Of a stretch of 64,000 nucleotides of DNA, positions 29,313 through 38,827 are shown piece by piece. Position 1 is the first letter of the stretch, and each line of letters starts with the position of its first letter. Below the pieces are notes generated by a model. It was not told the origin of the DNA, ran no database searches, and saw nothing but the letters and a program-made list of their open reading frames with translations. Position numbers and translations under genes: made by a program. Origin of the DNA: WFQV01 sp964611145 (GTDB lineage: Bacteria > Bacteroidota > Ignavibacteria > Ignavibacteriales > Melioribacteraceae); contig CAZSYM010000004.1 in assembly GCA_964611145.1 (NCBI GenBank), forward strand, positions 1-64,000. The letters are read 5' to 3'.

Positions 29313-30314
29313 ATGAGCTATCCTTTTAAGATGCCGGATGGAGTTATTTTGGACGAATCTACGGTAACACCGACTTACGGAAAGTTTACCGTTCAACCTT
29401 TGGAGAGAGGATTCGGAGTTACGTTGGGAAATTCCTTCAGAAGGGTTTTGTTATCCTCTCTTTCCGGTGCGGCAATTACCGCAATTAAAATAGACGGAAT
29501 TTTGCACGAGTTTACAACCGTCCCGGGCGTCGTAGAAGACGTTACGGATATTATATTGAATTTGAAAAAAGTTAGAATTAAAATGGACACGGAAAAACCG
29601 GTGGAAAAAGCGGAACTTTCTCTTACCGGTCCCGGAAATTTTACCGCCAAGGATATTCAAGAAGCGGCGGCGGATTTGCAAATTCTTAATCCCGACCTCC
29701 ACATTGCCACTTTGAACGAAGGGGCAAAGCTTAATATCGAATTACGTTTCGGTGTGGGAAGAGGATATGTCCCATCCAACGAGCAGAAAATCGAAGACCA
29801 AACAATCGGCGTTATTCCGATTGATTCTATCTTCTCTCCCATTCGTAACGTTAAGTATTTTGTTGAGAACGTTCGTATCGGGGAAAGGAACGATTACGAA
29901 AAGTTGACCATCGAAGTTACTACGGACGGTTCCATTACTCCCGAGGAGGCTCTTTCCCAAGCGGCGCAAATACTTAGCAAACATGTGCAGATGTTTATTC
30001 ATTTCGAAACTTCTCCCGAGGAGAAGGAGGAAGAGGTGAAATACGACGCCGAAACCGAAAGAATTCGGAAGATTCTGATGACAAGCGTGGACGACTTGGA
30101 GCTTTCGGTGCGTTCTCACAATTGTTTGAAACAGGCTAATATCGAAACGGTTGGCGATTTGGTTAGCAAAACCGAGCAAGAGTTACTCAAGTTCAGAAAT
30201 TTCGGACGTAAATCCCTTTCCGAGTTAAGCGAAATTGTTTCAAATCTCGGCTTGGAATTCGGAATGGATGTGGATAAATATTTAAAATCTGATTCCGGTA
30301 ATAATAGCGAGTAA
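29313..30314 (+). CDS. rpoA: DNA-directed RNA polymerase subunit alpha
   Basis: A 333-residue alpha subunit. The N-terminal dimerisation domain includes LERGFGVTLGNSFRRVLLSSL (about residues 30-50). A Glu-rich linker at about 232-245 leads to the C-terminal UP-element/activator-binding domain ending LKFRNFGRKSLSELSEIVSNLGL. The length is normal. It lies between rpsD and rplQ as usual. Confidence 0.97.
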   Translation: MSYPFKMPDGVILDESTVTPTYGKFTVQPLERGFGVTLGNSFRRVLLSSLSGAAITAIKIDGILHEFTTVPGVVEDVTDIILNLKKVRIKMDTEKPVEKAELSLTGPGNFTAKDIQEAAADLQILNPDLHIATLNEGAKLNIELRFGVGRGYVPSNEQKIEDQTIGVIPIDSIFSPIRNVKYFVENVRIGERNDYEKLTIEVTTDGSITPEEALSQAAQILSKHVQMFIHFETSPEEKEEEVKYDAETERIRKILMTSVDDLELSVRSHNCLKQANIETVGDLVSKTEQELLKFRNFGRKSLSELSEIVSNLGLEFGMDVDKYLKSDSGNNSE

Positions 30315-30322
30315 GGTGCAGA

Positions 30323-30955
30323 ATGAGACACAGAAAAAAAGGAAGAAAATTAGGTAGAACAAGGTCGCATAGAATTGCTACCTTGAGAGCATTGGCAACT
30401 TCTTTATTGAAGCATAAAAAAATTACTACCACCGTTGCTAAGGCAAAAGCCTTGAGAAGCTTTGTAGAACCTCTAATTACAAAAGCCAAAGAAAATACCG
30501 TTGCAGCGCGTAGATACGTTGCACGGCATATTCATGACAAGGAGGTTGTCAAGGAGCTTTTCGGCGAAATCGTTGATACCGTTGCAAATAGAAATGGCGG
30601 TTATACGAGAGTGGTTAAATTGGGACAACGCGTGGGCGACGCAGCCGAAATGGCTATTATCGAATTGGTCGATTATAATCAGGGTGAAGAGGAAAAACCC
30701 AAGAAGACGAAAAAGAAAGCCAAGAAGGTAGAGGAAGAAAAAATAGAAACCTTCCAGGAAGAAACCGAAGAAGCGACAACGGAAGAAGTCGAAGCGACGG
30801 AAGAAAAAGCCGAAGATGAGAAAGAAGCTGAAAAGGAAGTGAAAGAAGAGGATTCTGAGGCGAAAGCAGAGGAAAAAGAAGAAAACCAAGCGGAAGAGGA
30901 AAAAGCCGAAACAAAGGAAGAATCTTCCGACGAGGAAAAGAAAGAAGAAAAATAG
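30323..30955 (+). CDS. rplQ: 50S ribosomal protein L17 with long acidic C-terminal tail
   Basis: A 210-residue protein. The first 118 residues or so are a normal L17 (MRHRKKGRKLGRTRSHRIAT... to AIIELVDYN), which sits near the tunnel exit. The remaining 90 or so residues are almost entirely Glu, Lys, Ala, Thr and Asp, strongly acidic overall and predicted to be disordered. The tail stays in frame to the stop, followed by a terminator. Shorter Lys/Ala/Glu tails occur on L17 in related phyla; this one is long. Confidence 0.96.
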   Translation: MRHRKKGRKLGRTRSHRIATLRALATSLLKHKKITTTVAKAKALRSFVEPLITKAKENTVAARRYVARHIHDKEVVKELFGEIVDTVANRNGGYTRVVKLGQRVGDAAEMAIIELVDYNQGEEEKPKKTKKKAKKVEEEKIETFQEETEEATTEEVEATEEKAEDEKEAEKEVKEEDSEAKAEEKEENQAEEEKAETKEESSDEEKKEEK

Positions 30956-30984
30956 CATAAATTCGTTTACTCCCCCCTAATTGG

Positions 30985-31017
30985 AAAGAGCGGTTTTTCT
31001 GACCGCTCTTTTTTTTA
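30985..31017 (+). terminator. Rho-independent terminator closing the ribosomal supercluster
   Basis: AAAGAGCGGT (30985-30994) pairs with ACCGCTCTTT (31002-31011) over a 7-base loop and runs into a continuous T-tract to 31016. It lies 30 nt after rplQ and is the first strong terminator after the tuf hairpin. Confidence 0.92.
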
Positions 31018-31040
31018 TTTGTAATATTTTGGTGCTTGGT

Positions 31041-31631
31041 ATGGCAGATGTGAGATTCTTAAAATCCGTTTACGAAGTGGGACAAATACCCAAACTGCGC
31101 TTGCCCGAAGTTGTTCTTTGCGGACGTTCGAACGTGGGAAAGTCCTCTTTTATCAATTCCTTTTTCAATAGAAAAAATCTGGCAAAGGTAAGCTCTTCCC
31201 CGGGTAAAACGCGTTCCATAAATTATTACGTCGTGGAAAACAAATATTATATTGTTGACTTGCCGGGGTTTGGATATGCCAAGACCTCCAAAAAAGAGCA
31301 GGCGCGGTGGGAAAGAATGATTACGGATTACTTGGCTAAATCGGGACATATCGAATTTGCTTTGCATTTTGTTGATAGCCGTCATAAACCGACGGAGTTG
31401 GACATGCGCCTGCGTGAGTTCTTGAGTGCTTATGAAATACCCTATAAAATTGTTTTGACCAAAACCGATAAATTAAAACAATCCGAATTTGCGAGGGCAA
31501 AAAAATTAGCGGGAGAATATTTCCCGGAAGCATTGCAGTCGGGGAATATTTTCTTTTATTCCGCAATAAAAGGAACCGGAAAAAAAGAATTGAAAAAATT
31601 GTTTTACGAAGAATTTAAAGTGAGCCTGTAA
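31041..31631 (+). CDS. engB: Ribosome-biogenesis GTPase EngB/YsxC
   Basis: A 196-residue Era-type GTPase needed for 50S assembly. The motifs are G1 GRSNVGKSS (about residues 28-36), G3 DLPGFGYA, G4 TKTDK and G5 SAIKGTG. The start at 31041 (MADVRFLKSVYEVGQ) is chosen because the longer frame from 30981 would begin inside the rplQ terminator. No clear Shine-Dalgarno is present (TTTTGGTGCTTGGT). It points toward the convergent GSCFA gene 7 nt away. Confidence 0.94.
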   Translation: MADVRFLKSVYEVGQIPKLRLPEVVLCGRSNVGKSSFINSFFNRKNLAKVSSSPGKTRSINYYVVENKYYIVDLPGFGYAKTSKKEQARWERMITDYLAKSGHIEFALHFVDSRHKPTELDMRLREFLSAYEIPYKIVLTKTDKLKQSEFARAKKLAGEYFPEALQSGNIFFYSAIKGTGKKELKKLFYEEFKVSL

Positions 31632-31638
31632 ATAAAAT

Positions 31639-32631
31639 TTATTTGAGGGCGTTTAGTTTTTCTCTTAGTATTCTTTCCGCTTCGTCAAAGTTTACAGCGG
31701 GATATTTGATTTTTATTTTTTCTATTTGTCGAGCAAGCCCGTTCAGAAAATTTTTGTACGAAGGCGAATCCAGATTTATAGGGCGATGTTCCAACGCCGA
31801 GCGGACTTTTTCCGCTTCCTTTATATATCCCAAGGTTTTGCTTTCGAAAAACGCTTGTGCGAATTTTTCCCAAATGTATGCGATAGCAAATTCGTTCGGA
31901 TGTGCTAAATCGGATGAAAAAAATCTGTAATCCCGTAAATCATCCAGAACGATTTCGTATGAGGGAAAGTAAAAACAATTTTCGATTTCTTTTGTGGCTT
32001 TTTCCACGGCTAAAAGCAGATGGGCTTTGGAAATCTGGTTCGCATGCAATCCGTCCTTCAAATGTCGCACGGGACTAACGCTAATGATGATTTTCACTTT
32101 CGGATTAAAGGATTTAATTATTTCTATTGTTTTCTGCATGTAATAAAAATTTTCTTCGGTGCTCAATAGTTTTCGTGAAAAATCCTCTTGCGGAATCTTA
32201 TGACAATTGGAAACAATTAAATTCCTTGCTTTGTGAATATAAACGTAAGAGGTTCCGTAGGTCAGAATTACCACGTCGTTTTTTTGCAAGAATTCGTTCA
32301 GTTTGATTATAGAAAAATTGATTTTTTCCAGGGCGATTTCCGGACGGAAATGCGAGAACTCGCTGTTGTGATAAAAGCTGTGCCATTCGCCATTGTGAAA
32401 TATCAAGTCTTCCTTTTGCAATTGCGACTTTGATTTTGCAAGCTCGAACATGTTAAGAACGGAAGCCGTGTTGTATAGCGTTCCGAAAGGATTGAACATA
32501 ACGTTGAAGAATCTTTTTCTAAGCTCCTCCGCAATGTTTACCGCAAAGCACGAACCTGCGGTAAGAATGCTTTCCTCGAAGGAAATATGAAAAGGATAGG
32601 AGGGAAGGGAAATTTCTGTGCGGAATTTCAT
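31639..32631 (-). CDS. GSCFA-domain protein
   Basis: A 330-residue protein with the family-defining TAGSCFA motif at about residues 24-30, followed by FNPFGTLYNTASV, which is typical of GSCFA proteins in Bacteroidota and relatives. These resemble SGNH/GDSL-like hydrolases (a C-terminal DLAHPNEFAIAYIWEKF segment fits the Asp-x-x-His position), but no substrate is established. There is no signal peptide. It starts directly after the stop of the upstream histidine kinase gene, so the two are probably co-translated. Confidence 0.85.
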   Translation of the reverse strand: MKFRTEISLPSYPFHISFEESILTAGSCFAVNIAEELRKRFFNVMFNPFGTLYNTASVLNMFELAKSKSQLQKEDLIFHNGEWHSFYHNSEFSHFRPEIALEKINFSIIKLNEFLQKNDVVILTYGTSYVYIHKARNLIVSNCHKIPQEDFSRKLLSTEENFYYMQKTIEIIKSFNPKVKIIISVSPVRHLKDGLHANQISKAHLLLAVEKATKEIENCFYFPSYEIVLDDLRDYRFFSSDLAHPNEFAIAYIWEKFAQAFFESKTLGYIKEAEKVRSALEHRPINLDSPSYKNFLNGLARQIEKIKIKYPAVNFDEAERILREKLNALK

Positions 32632-32632
32632 T

Positions 32633-35600
32633 TCAGCTTTCGTTGAAGATTACCGTGAAAGTTGAACCCTTTCCTTTTTCGCTTTCTACGTTAATTTCAG
32701 CGTTGTTCAATTCGCAATAGCCTTTTACCAATGCTAAGCCCAATCCTGTTCCCTCATATCGACGTGAATAGCCATAGTCTTCCTGCGAAAAAGGTTTGAA
32801 GATATTCGTAAGAAAACTTTTTTCAATTCCAATACCTGTGTCCTTTATTGCAACCCCAAGTCTGTTTTTTTCATCTCTGAAAACCGTAACCCTTACTTCT
32901 CCCTTGTTTGTAAACTTTATCGCATTATCTATTAAATTGTCGAAGATATGATTTATAGAATATTCTTCGGCGCGTATAATTGTATTGTCGGTTTCTTTTT
33001 CCAGAATAAACGCGAGATTCTTTTCTTTCGCTTCTGGTTGATAAGTTAAAAAGATTTTTTGCAATACGTTTTCGTAGATATCAATTTCTTTTGCAATGTA
33101 AGTGTAAGTGCCTGATTGTAATTGAGAGATATTGAGAATCAACTCGATTGTTCGGATTAATCTTTTGCTGGCTTTTTTAATAGCCTCAAAGGACTCTTCA
33201 AAATCTTGTTCCATTGGATCTTTGTTGATTAAAAGTTGGGAGTAGCCCAGAATAATATTTAGTGGGGTTCTAATTTCGTGTGATATTTGTGCTAAAAATT
33301 CCGATTTTAACTTGTCGGATTTTTCAACCAACTCTTTTGCTCGTCGCAGGTCCTCTTCAATTTTCTTTTGTTTTGTAACATTGCGAACAATAGAACCAAT
33401 TAATTTGCCTTTAGGGCTATCGACAAGAAAGGAGAAAGCTTGTAGGATTAATTCCTTACCTTCTTTATTTCTTATTCTCCACTCTTCTACGAAACCTTTT
33501 CGCTTCGGGGTACTTAATAATTTTTTTGTGTTTTCCACAAGTCGTTCGCGAGCTTTTGAAATATTTTGTGTGTCGGAAACCAACTGTGGAGTTATTTCAA
33601 AAACCTTTTTATTTATAACATCTTCTCGTTTTAATCCGGTAAATTCTTCCAGAGCTTTGTTCCATTCCAGGATAGTTGTTTCTTGGTCAATTAGAGCAAT
33701 TCCATCACTTGATTGTTCAAAAATAGCGCGGAGAGTTTCTTCCTGTTCTTTTAATTTTGCTTCTCTTATTTTTTGTTTGGTTATGTCTAACAGAATGCCC
33801 AAGGAACCTATCACTTTGCCTGTAGCAGAATCTCTGACGGGTACGGCCGTATCGCTAATCCATTTTATTTTCCCTTCGGGAGTTTGGACGCGATAAATTG
33901 CGGCGAAATTCTTGGTCTTACCGCTGATTAACATGTTAGTAAACTGATGAGGATTAGGCAAGTCGTGACCGGGAATAATAATTTCCTTGACTAGAGAAGC
34001 CATTTTGCTGCGTGTAAATTCTTTTTTGGGAATTCCGAAAAGTTGTTCTACTCCTTCCCCAATAAATTCATAGTCATTCTCGTTATAGTTAAAACTGTAA
34101 GGAACGCCGTTAATGTTTTTTATTGCTTCGAGATAAATCCTATGGGTTTCTTCCAAAAGTTTTTCTGCTTCAATTCTTTCCGACAAATCGCGGGCGCTTG
34201 TTACAACGGCAGGTTTTCCTTCGAAAGTGATTATTCTGCTTGTAATCTCAGCCCAGAAAGACGTACCGTCCAGCCGTACCAGTTTTTCTTTTCTAAAAGG
34301 CGCATGATCGGTTTTGCCAGTATAAAGTTGGGTTATCCGTTCTAAAGCCATTTCTCGATAATCCATAGCCACAAAATCAAGCACATTTTTACCTAATATT
34401 TCTTCTTGGCTTTTTGCCCCCAAAGTTTTTACTGCTGTTTTGTTCGCAAATATTGCTTTCCCCTCTCGATGCACTAAGATAGAATCGGGTAATATGTCAA
34501 ACAATAAGCGGAGAGACTCTTCGCTTCTTTTAATTTTGTTTTCTGCCTCGAGTTGTTTCGTTAAATCTCGAACGTAAACAAAAACTGCAGGTTTGCCTCG
34601 AAAAGTTATTTTGCGGCTTGTTGTTTCTCCCCAGAACGTTGTGCCATCAAGTCTTAGCAATTTTTCTTTTTCGAAGGGGAGATAATTCGTATCCGAAGAA
34701 TAGATTTTTTTCATACGCCTACGTGCAGTTTCGTGGGAATCCGGGTGTACAAAGTCTATAACATTACGCCCGATTAAACTTTCCACGCTTTCCCCGCGAA
34801 ACATTTCCACTGCTGTTTTATTTGCGTAAAGTGTTTTGCCCTCCGAATGAACAACAATAGTATCGGGGATTAAATCGAGTAATTCAGCGAACTTTTCTTC
34901 ATTTTCTCTAATCTTTTCTTCTTTTAGAATTTCTTCCGTCAAATCTCTAATGATAACAAGAATACTTTCTATTCCACCAAAGATTATTTTGAATCCACTT
35001 ACCTCTCCCCAGAAAGCTGTGCCGTCACATCGTATAAGAAGTTCTTTTGTAGGAGGCAAGAAAGATTTCCCCTCTTTCAAGGCGGCATTTACTCTTTCTA
35101 ATGCTCTTGTTTTAAAGTCGGGATGCAAGAAGTCGAAAACGGACTTTTTCGTTAAGTTATTAAGATCTTTAACCCTGAATAATTTTCCTGCCGTTTTATT
35201 TGCATATAGAATACCCTGCATGTTATGAACTACGACTCCTTCAGGTAACAAATCCACGAGAATTTGAAATTTATTTTCACTTTCGCTTAGTTTTTCTTCC
35301 CTTGCTTCCAGCAATATTTTGAGCTTTTTGTTTAATTCTTCAAATTCTTTTTCTCTTTCCTTCCTCTTTGTAATATCTCTTATTGCCGCGGCAATAGCAT
35401 ATATTTTATCTTTCTCATTTCTGACCGGGGTTAATTGTACTTCGTACCAAGTAGGCTTTTCGTCTCTATTTATTTTCTTATCTTCAAAGTGTAATGCTTC
35501 GCCTTGTAGAACTTTGTTAAATAATTCGACGGCTTTTTCCCTTTCCTCTTTTTTGTTTATGTAGTTGAGGATAGAATCGCCTATTTTGATATTGCCTCCC

Positions 35601-35743
35601 CAAATGTTTTTCATTTGGGTAAAATGTTTTTTATTAAAAAATATATAGTTGAGATTTTTATCGAGGACAAAAAGAATTAAGTCGGGAGTGCTATCCGCTA
35701 TTTGTTGTAGAAATGCATTATTTTTGTCGGGTGAATTTTCCAT
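32633..35743 (-). CDS. Sensor histidine kinase with about six PAS domains
   Basis: A 1036-residue protein without a clear membrane segment from this start. Six PAS-like units run in series before the kinase. Units 2-4 are close repeats of one another (each has a YANKTA/FANKTA segment and a FWGE or FWAE followed by ITF). The HisKA H-box SHEIRTPLN has phospho-acceptor His about residue 822. The ATPase domain has DNLIDNAIKF, DTGIGI and GTGLGL. There is no receiver domain and no response regulator next to it. A longer frame begins at 35965 and would add a hydrophobic segment, but it runs into the divergent peptidase gene. Confidence 0.88.
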   Translation of the reverse strand: MENSPDKNNAFLQQIADSTPDLILFVLDKNLNYIFFNKKHFTQMKNIWGGNIKIGDSILNYINKKEEREKAVELFNKVLQGEALHFEDKKINRDEKPTWYEVQLTPVRNEKDKIYAIAAAIRDITKRKEREKEFEELNKKLKILLEAREEKLSESENKFQILVDLLPEGVVVHNMQGILYANKTAGKLFRVKDLNNLTKKSVFDFLHPDFKTRALERVNAALKEGKSFLPPTKELLIRCDGTAFWGEVSGFKIIFGGIESILVIIRDLTEEILKEEKIRENEEKFAELLDLIPDTIVVHSEGKTLYANKTAVEMFRGESVESLIGRNVIDFVHPDSHETARRRMKKIYSSDTNYLPFEKEKLLRLDGTTFWGETTSRKITFRGKPAVFVYVRDLTKQLEAENKIKRSEESLRLLFDILPDSILVHREGKAIFANKTAVKTLGAKSQEEILGKNVLDFVAMDYREMALERITQLYTGKTDHAPFRKEKLVRLDGTSFWAEITSRIITFEGKPAVVTSARDLSERIEAEKLLEETHRIYLEAIKNINGVPYSFNYNENDYEFIGEGVEQLFGIPKKEFTRSKMASLVKEIIIPGHDLPNPHQFTNMLISGKTKNFAAIYRVQTPEGKIKWISDTAVPVRDSATGKVIGSLGILLDITKQKIREAKLKEQEETLRAIFEQSSDGIALIDQETTILEWNKALEEFTGLKREDVINKKVFEITPQLVSDTQNISKARERLVENTKKLLSTPKRKGFVEEWRIRNKEGKELILQAFSFLVDSPKGKLIGSIVRNVTKQKKIEEDLRRAKELVEKSDKLKSEFLAQISHEIRTPLNIILGYSQLLINKDPMEQDFEESFEAIKKASKRLIRTIELILNISQLQSGTYTYIAKEIDIYENVLQKIFLTYQPEAKEKNLAFILEKETDNTIIRAEEYSINHIFDNLIDNAIKFTNKGEVRVTVFRDEKNRLGVAIKDTGIGIEKSFLTNIFKPFSQEDYGYSRRYEGTGLGLALVKGYCELNNAEINVESEKGKGSTFTVIFNES

Positions 35744-35816
35744 TTTACGGCTTGTCTCTTTTGAATGGCTGAGTATCAAAAATAATAAACATAATATAAT
35801 AAAATTCGAGTAAAAT

Positions 35817-37976
35817 ATGGCAAAAAAAATTTTAACTTTCGTTTTACTTTTAGCATGTAATATTTCTCTCAAATCGCAATCAAAATCGCTGTCTCTTAAA
35901 AATATTTTTGATACGGAATTTCTAAAACCGTTAACTAAGGCGGTAGAATGGTTCGAAGATGGCAATTCTTTTTTGGTGGAAGAAGGGGGGAAAATTTTAC
36001 GGATTGACGCTTCCAGAGGTGATACTTCTTTGTATTTCGATTATTCCTATTGGCAAAAGCAGTTGCCCGAAGGATTTAAACTTTCAAGGGCGGTAAACAG
36101 AAGTAAGGATTATAAGTATTTTGTTTTGGAGAAGGACAAGGATTTATATTACTTTTCCGTTGAATCGGAAGAGCTTTTGAGAATGACAAACGATACTCTA
36201 AAGGAGAACAATCCGCGCCTTTCTCCCGATGGCCGTTTTGTGGCTTATACAAAGGCTCATAATCTTTATGTTTACGATGCCGAAAACGAGGAGGAGAAAC
36301 AATTAACATTTGACGGTTCGGAGCTTGTGTATAACGGCTGGTCTTCATGGGTTTACGACGAAGAAATCATCGGGCGCTCCAGTCGGCATTTGGCTTTTTG
36401 GTGGTCGCCAGATAGCAAAAAAATTGCCTTTCTTTGGTTCGACGATTCCCCCGTGCCCGAATATCCGATTTTTCATGCCGTCGGTGTGCATGGCTTTTTG
36501 GAAAAAACCCGTTATCCCTATGCCGGTGATCCCGACCCTAAAGTCAAATTGGGTGTGGTTGATGTGAACGACGGTAAAATAGTTTGGGCTGACTTCGATT
36601 ATTCGAAAGACCAATACATTGCATGGCCCTTTTGGTTGCCCGATGGAAAAGCTCTTACAGTACAATGGATGAACCGGAAACAAGATACTCTGAAAATTTT
36701 TTCCGTAAATGTGGAAAATGGAAAACTTACCGAGATTTATTCCGAACATCAAAATTCTTGGGTTGAATGGTTTACGGATTTGAAAATATTGAAGAACGGA
36801 CGTGGAATGATTATACGTTCCAATAAAAGCGGTTATGCGCATTTGTATTTTTACGGAATGGACGGAAATTTGAAGAAGCGAATCACTCAAGGGAAATGGG
36901 AGGTTAAAAGGATTGACTTTGTGGACGAAAAAAACGGGACAATTTATTTTGAGGGCTGGCAAAAGGAATCTACGGAAAATCATCTTTTCAAGGTGAATTT
37001 CGACGGCTCCGGGTTAATTAGATTGACTGAAAAGGCTGGGACTCATTCTTGCAATGTCTCGCCGAACGGCAAATATTTTTTGGATAGATTTAGCAATATA
37101 AATACTCCCCCTCGACTTTTGCTATGCGATTCCGAAGGGAAGACGTTGAGAATGCTGGGCGGTTCCAAATCCGATATTCTTGAAAAATACGATTTACCTA
37201 AGGTGGAACTGTTCCGTTTTACCACAAGCGACGGCTGGAGATTGCCTGTCAAATGGTTCTTGCCCACAAATTTTGACAAGAACAAAAAGTACCCCGTGCT
37301 TATTTCCATTTACGGAGGTCCCAATGCCGCTACGGTGCATAATTCTTTTCCTCATTGGTTGCTAAATTATTTTCTGGCTTCGAACGGAATAATAGTTGTG
37401 CAGGTCGATCACCGTGGTTCGGGACATTTCGGCAAGCAAGGCGTGGCTCTTATGCATAGACATTTGGGGAAATGGGAAATGCACGATTATATCGAAGCGG
37501 TTAAATGGCTTAGCAAAAAAACATTTGTGGATACGAACAAAATTGCAATTTCCGGCGGAAGTTACGGCGGTTATGTTACCTGCATGGCTATGACTTACGG
37601 AGCGGACTATTTTGATTACGGAATAGCGCAGTATTCCGTAACGGATTGGAGACTTTACGACAATGTTTATACCGAAAGATATATGGATATGCCAGCGGAA
37701 AATCCTGAAGGCTATAAGGAAAGTTCCGTTTTCACTTATGTGGATAAATATAAAGGCGGGCTTTTAATAACCCATGGCACCATTGACGACAACGTGCATT
37801 TCCAGAACACGCTTGAGCTTGTAAACAAACTCGAAGAATTGAACAAGAACTTCGAAATGATGATATATCCGGGCGAACGCCACGGCATACGCTATAAATT
37901 TATGCATTCGCTTAAATTGGAATTGAAATTCTTGTTTAAGAATCTTTTGGGTAAGGATTTTACCGATTTGGATTAA
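35817..37976 (+). CDS. Dipeptidyl peptidase IV (S9B serine peptidase)
   Basis: A 719-residue exported peptidase releasing X-Pro dipeptides. The N-terminal signal peptide is about 20 residues (MAKKILTFVLLLACNISLKS). The N-terminal beta-propeller contains the substrate-binding double Glu in WVYDEEIIGRSSR (about residues 179-191). The C-terminal alpha/beta-hydrolase has nucleophile S582 in GGSYGG, D657 in GTIDDNVHF and H689 in GERHGI. The domain is complete. It diverges from the histidine kinase; the 73-nt gap between them is AT-rich and holds TATAATA-like elements. Confidence 0.93.
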   Translation: MAKKILTFVLLLACNISLKSQSKSLSLKNIFDTEFLKPLTKAVEWFEDGNSFLVEEGGKILRIDASRGDTSLYFDYSYWQKQLPEGFKLSRAVNRSKDYKYFVLEKDKDLYYFSVESEELLRMTNDTLKENNPRLSPDGRFVAYTKAHNLYVYDAENEEEKQLTFDGSELVYNGWSSWVYDEEIIGRSSRHLAFWWSPDSKKIAFLWFDDSPVPEYPIFHAVGVHGFLEKTRYPYAGDPDPKVKLGVVDVNDGKIVWADFDYSKDQYIAWPFWLPDGKALTVQWMNRKQDTLKIFSVNVENGKLTEIYSEHQNSWVEWFTDLKILKNGRGMIIRSNKSGYAHLYFYGMDGNLKKRITQGKWEVKRIDFVDEKNGTIYFEGWQKESTENHLFKVNFDGSGLIRLTEKAGTHSCNVSPNGKYFLDRFSNINTPPRLLLCDSEGKTLRMLGGSKSDILEKYDLPKVELFRFTTSDGWRLPVKWFLPTNFDKNKKYPVLISIYGGPNAATVHNSFPHWLLNYFLASNGIIVVQVDHRGSGHFGKQGVALMHRHLGKWEMHDYIEAVKWLSKKTFVDTNKIAISGGSYGGYVTCMAMTYGADYFDYGIAQYSVTDWRLYDNVYTERYMDMPAENPEGYKESSVFTYVDKYKGGLLITHGTIDDNVHFQNTLELVNKLEELNKNFEMMIYPGERHGIRYKFMHSLKLELKFLFKNLLGKDFTDLD

Positions 37977-37998
37977 AAAAGCATGCCGGGAATTTTAA

Positions 37999-38034
37999 GA
38001 GGGGCAAGGTTGATGCGAATCCGCTTTGTCCCTC
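37999..38034. terminator. Hairpin between convergent peptidase and nth genes
   Basis: GAGGGGCAAG (37999-38008) pairs with TTTGTCCCTC (38025-38034), including G-U pairs, over a 16-base loop, and is followed by GAAAGTTTT on the + strand. It lies in the 65-nt gap between two convergent genes and may serve both. Confidence 0.45.
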
Positions 38035-38041
38035 GAAAGTT

Positions 38042-38752
38042 TTAAACGCTGTCCAAAAGCATAAAACTTCCGTCCTTTCTTTTGCCTTCCTCGAAATTTT
38101 TTTCTTGATATTTGCACATATCGAGTATTGGACATACCGCACAATTGGGCTTTTTAGCCGTGCAAATTTCTCTGCCGAGGCGAATTAAATTTGTATGAAA
38201 CTGGTGGGCAATTCCTTGTGGAAAATTGGCGTTAAGCTCGAAAAAAGTTTTTTCCGGAGAAGAGGTTTTTAACAAGCCTATTCTGTTCAATGTCCTGTGT
38301 ACATGTGTGTCCACCGGGCAGACGTCCCTATCGAGTGCAAACAATAAAACACAGCTTGCCGTTTTAATTCCGATACCCGGGAATTTTGTGAGTTCCGATA
38401 AAGCTTTGTTGTTTTCCATCTCCCGCACGAAATTCAGGGAAGCGTTGGCGCTTTTTTTCATTAACGATGTGATTAAATTCTTAATTGCGGCGGATTTTTG
38501 TTTTGCCAAGCCCGCCACTTTAATGAGCTTTTCGATTTCTTCCTTTTCCGCTTTTTCTATCATTTCCCAACGGGGAAAGCGCTTGCGAAGATTTTGATAA
38601 GCCTTGTAAGAATTTTTATCGTTTGTGTTTTGAGAGAGAATCGTGGCTATTAGTAAATCCAACGGGTCGGGTAATTTTGTCGCTCTTTCGGGTATTCCGA
38701 AATATTCGACTAATTTCCTATTTAGCGCGAGAATCTTTTTTTGTGTAATCAT
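38042..38752 (-). CDS. nth: Endonuclease III (DNA glycosylase/AP lyase)
   Basis: A 236-residue base-excision-repair enzyme for oxidised pyrimidines. The helix-hairpin-helix FPGIGIKTASCVL contains the catalytic lysine. The catalytic aspartate is in VDTHVHR. The C-terminal 4Fe-4S site is CX6CX2CX5C (C TAKKPN C AV C PILDM C), the canonical spacing. The start at 38752 (MITQKKILALNRKL) is preferred because the longer frame to 38812 would start in the porV terminator. Confidence 0.94.
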   Translation of the reverse strand: MITQKKILALNRKLVEYFGIPERATKLPDPLDLLIATILSQNTNDKNSYKAYQNLRKRFPRWEMIEKAEKEEIEKLIKVAGLAKQKSAAIKNLITSLMKKSANASLNFVREMENNKALSELTKFPGIGIKTASCVLLFALDRDVCPVDTHVHRTLNRIGLLKTSSPEKTFFELNANFPQGIAHQFHTNLIRLGREICTAKKPNCAVCPILDMCKYQEKNFEEGKRKDGSFMLLDSV

Positions 38753-38776
38753 TTTATCGAAAGGCTTATTAAAATT

Positions 38777-38808
38777 AAAGGGAATTACCCAAGCGGGCAA
38801 TTCCCTTT
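38777..38808 (-). terminator. Terminator of the receptor/secreted protein/porV operon
   Basis: AAAGGGAATT (38777-38786) pairs with AATTCCCTTT (38799-38808), and an inner CCC/GGG stem with one mismatch extends it. On the minus strand it is followed by AATTTTAATAA. It lies 19 nt after the PorV-like stop and ends the three-gene operon before nth. Confidence 0.8.
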
Positions 38809-38827
38809 GCAAAAAGGTTTTTGGTAA

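Noticed and set aside
30981..31040. A longer N-terminus for EngB starting inside the rplQ terminator
   Set aside because: The start would lie in the terminator stem, and the family N-terminus matches the methionine at 31041.
35744..35965. A 74-residue N-terminal extension of the histidine kinase with one hydrophobic segment
   Set aside because: It would overlap the divergent peptidase gene and its signal peptide by about 150 nt and erase the intergenic promoter space. It stays possible if the kinase is membrane-bound.
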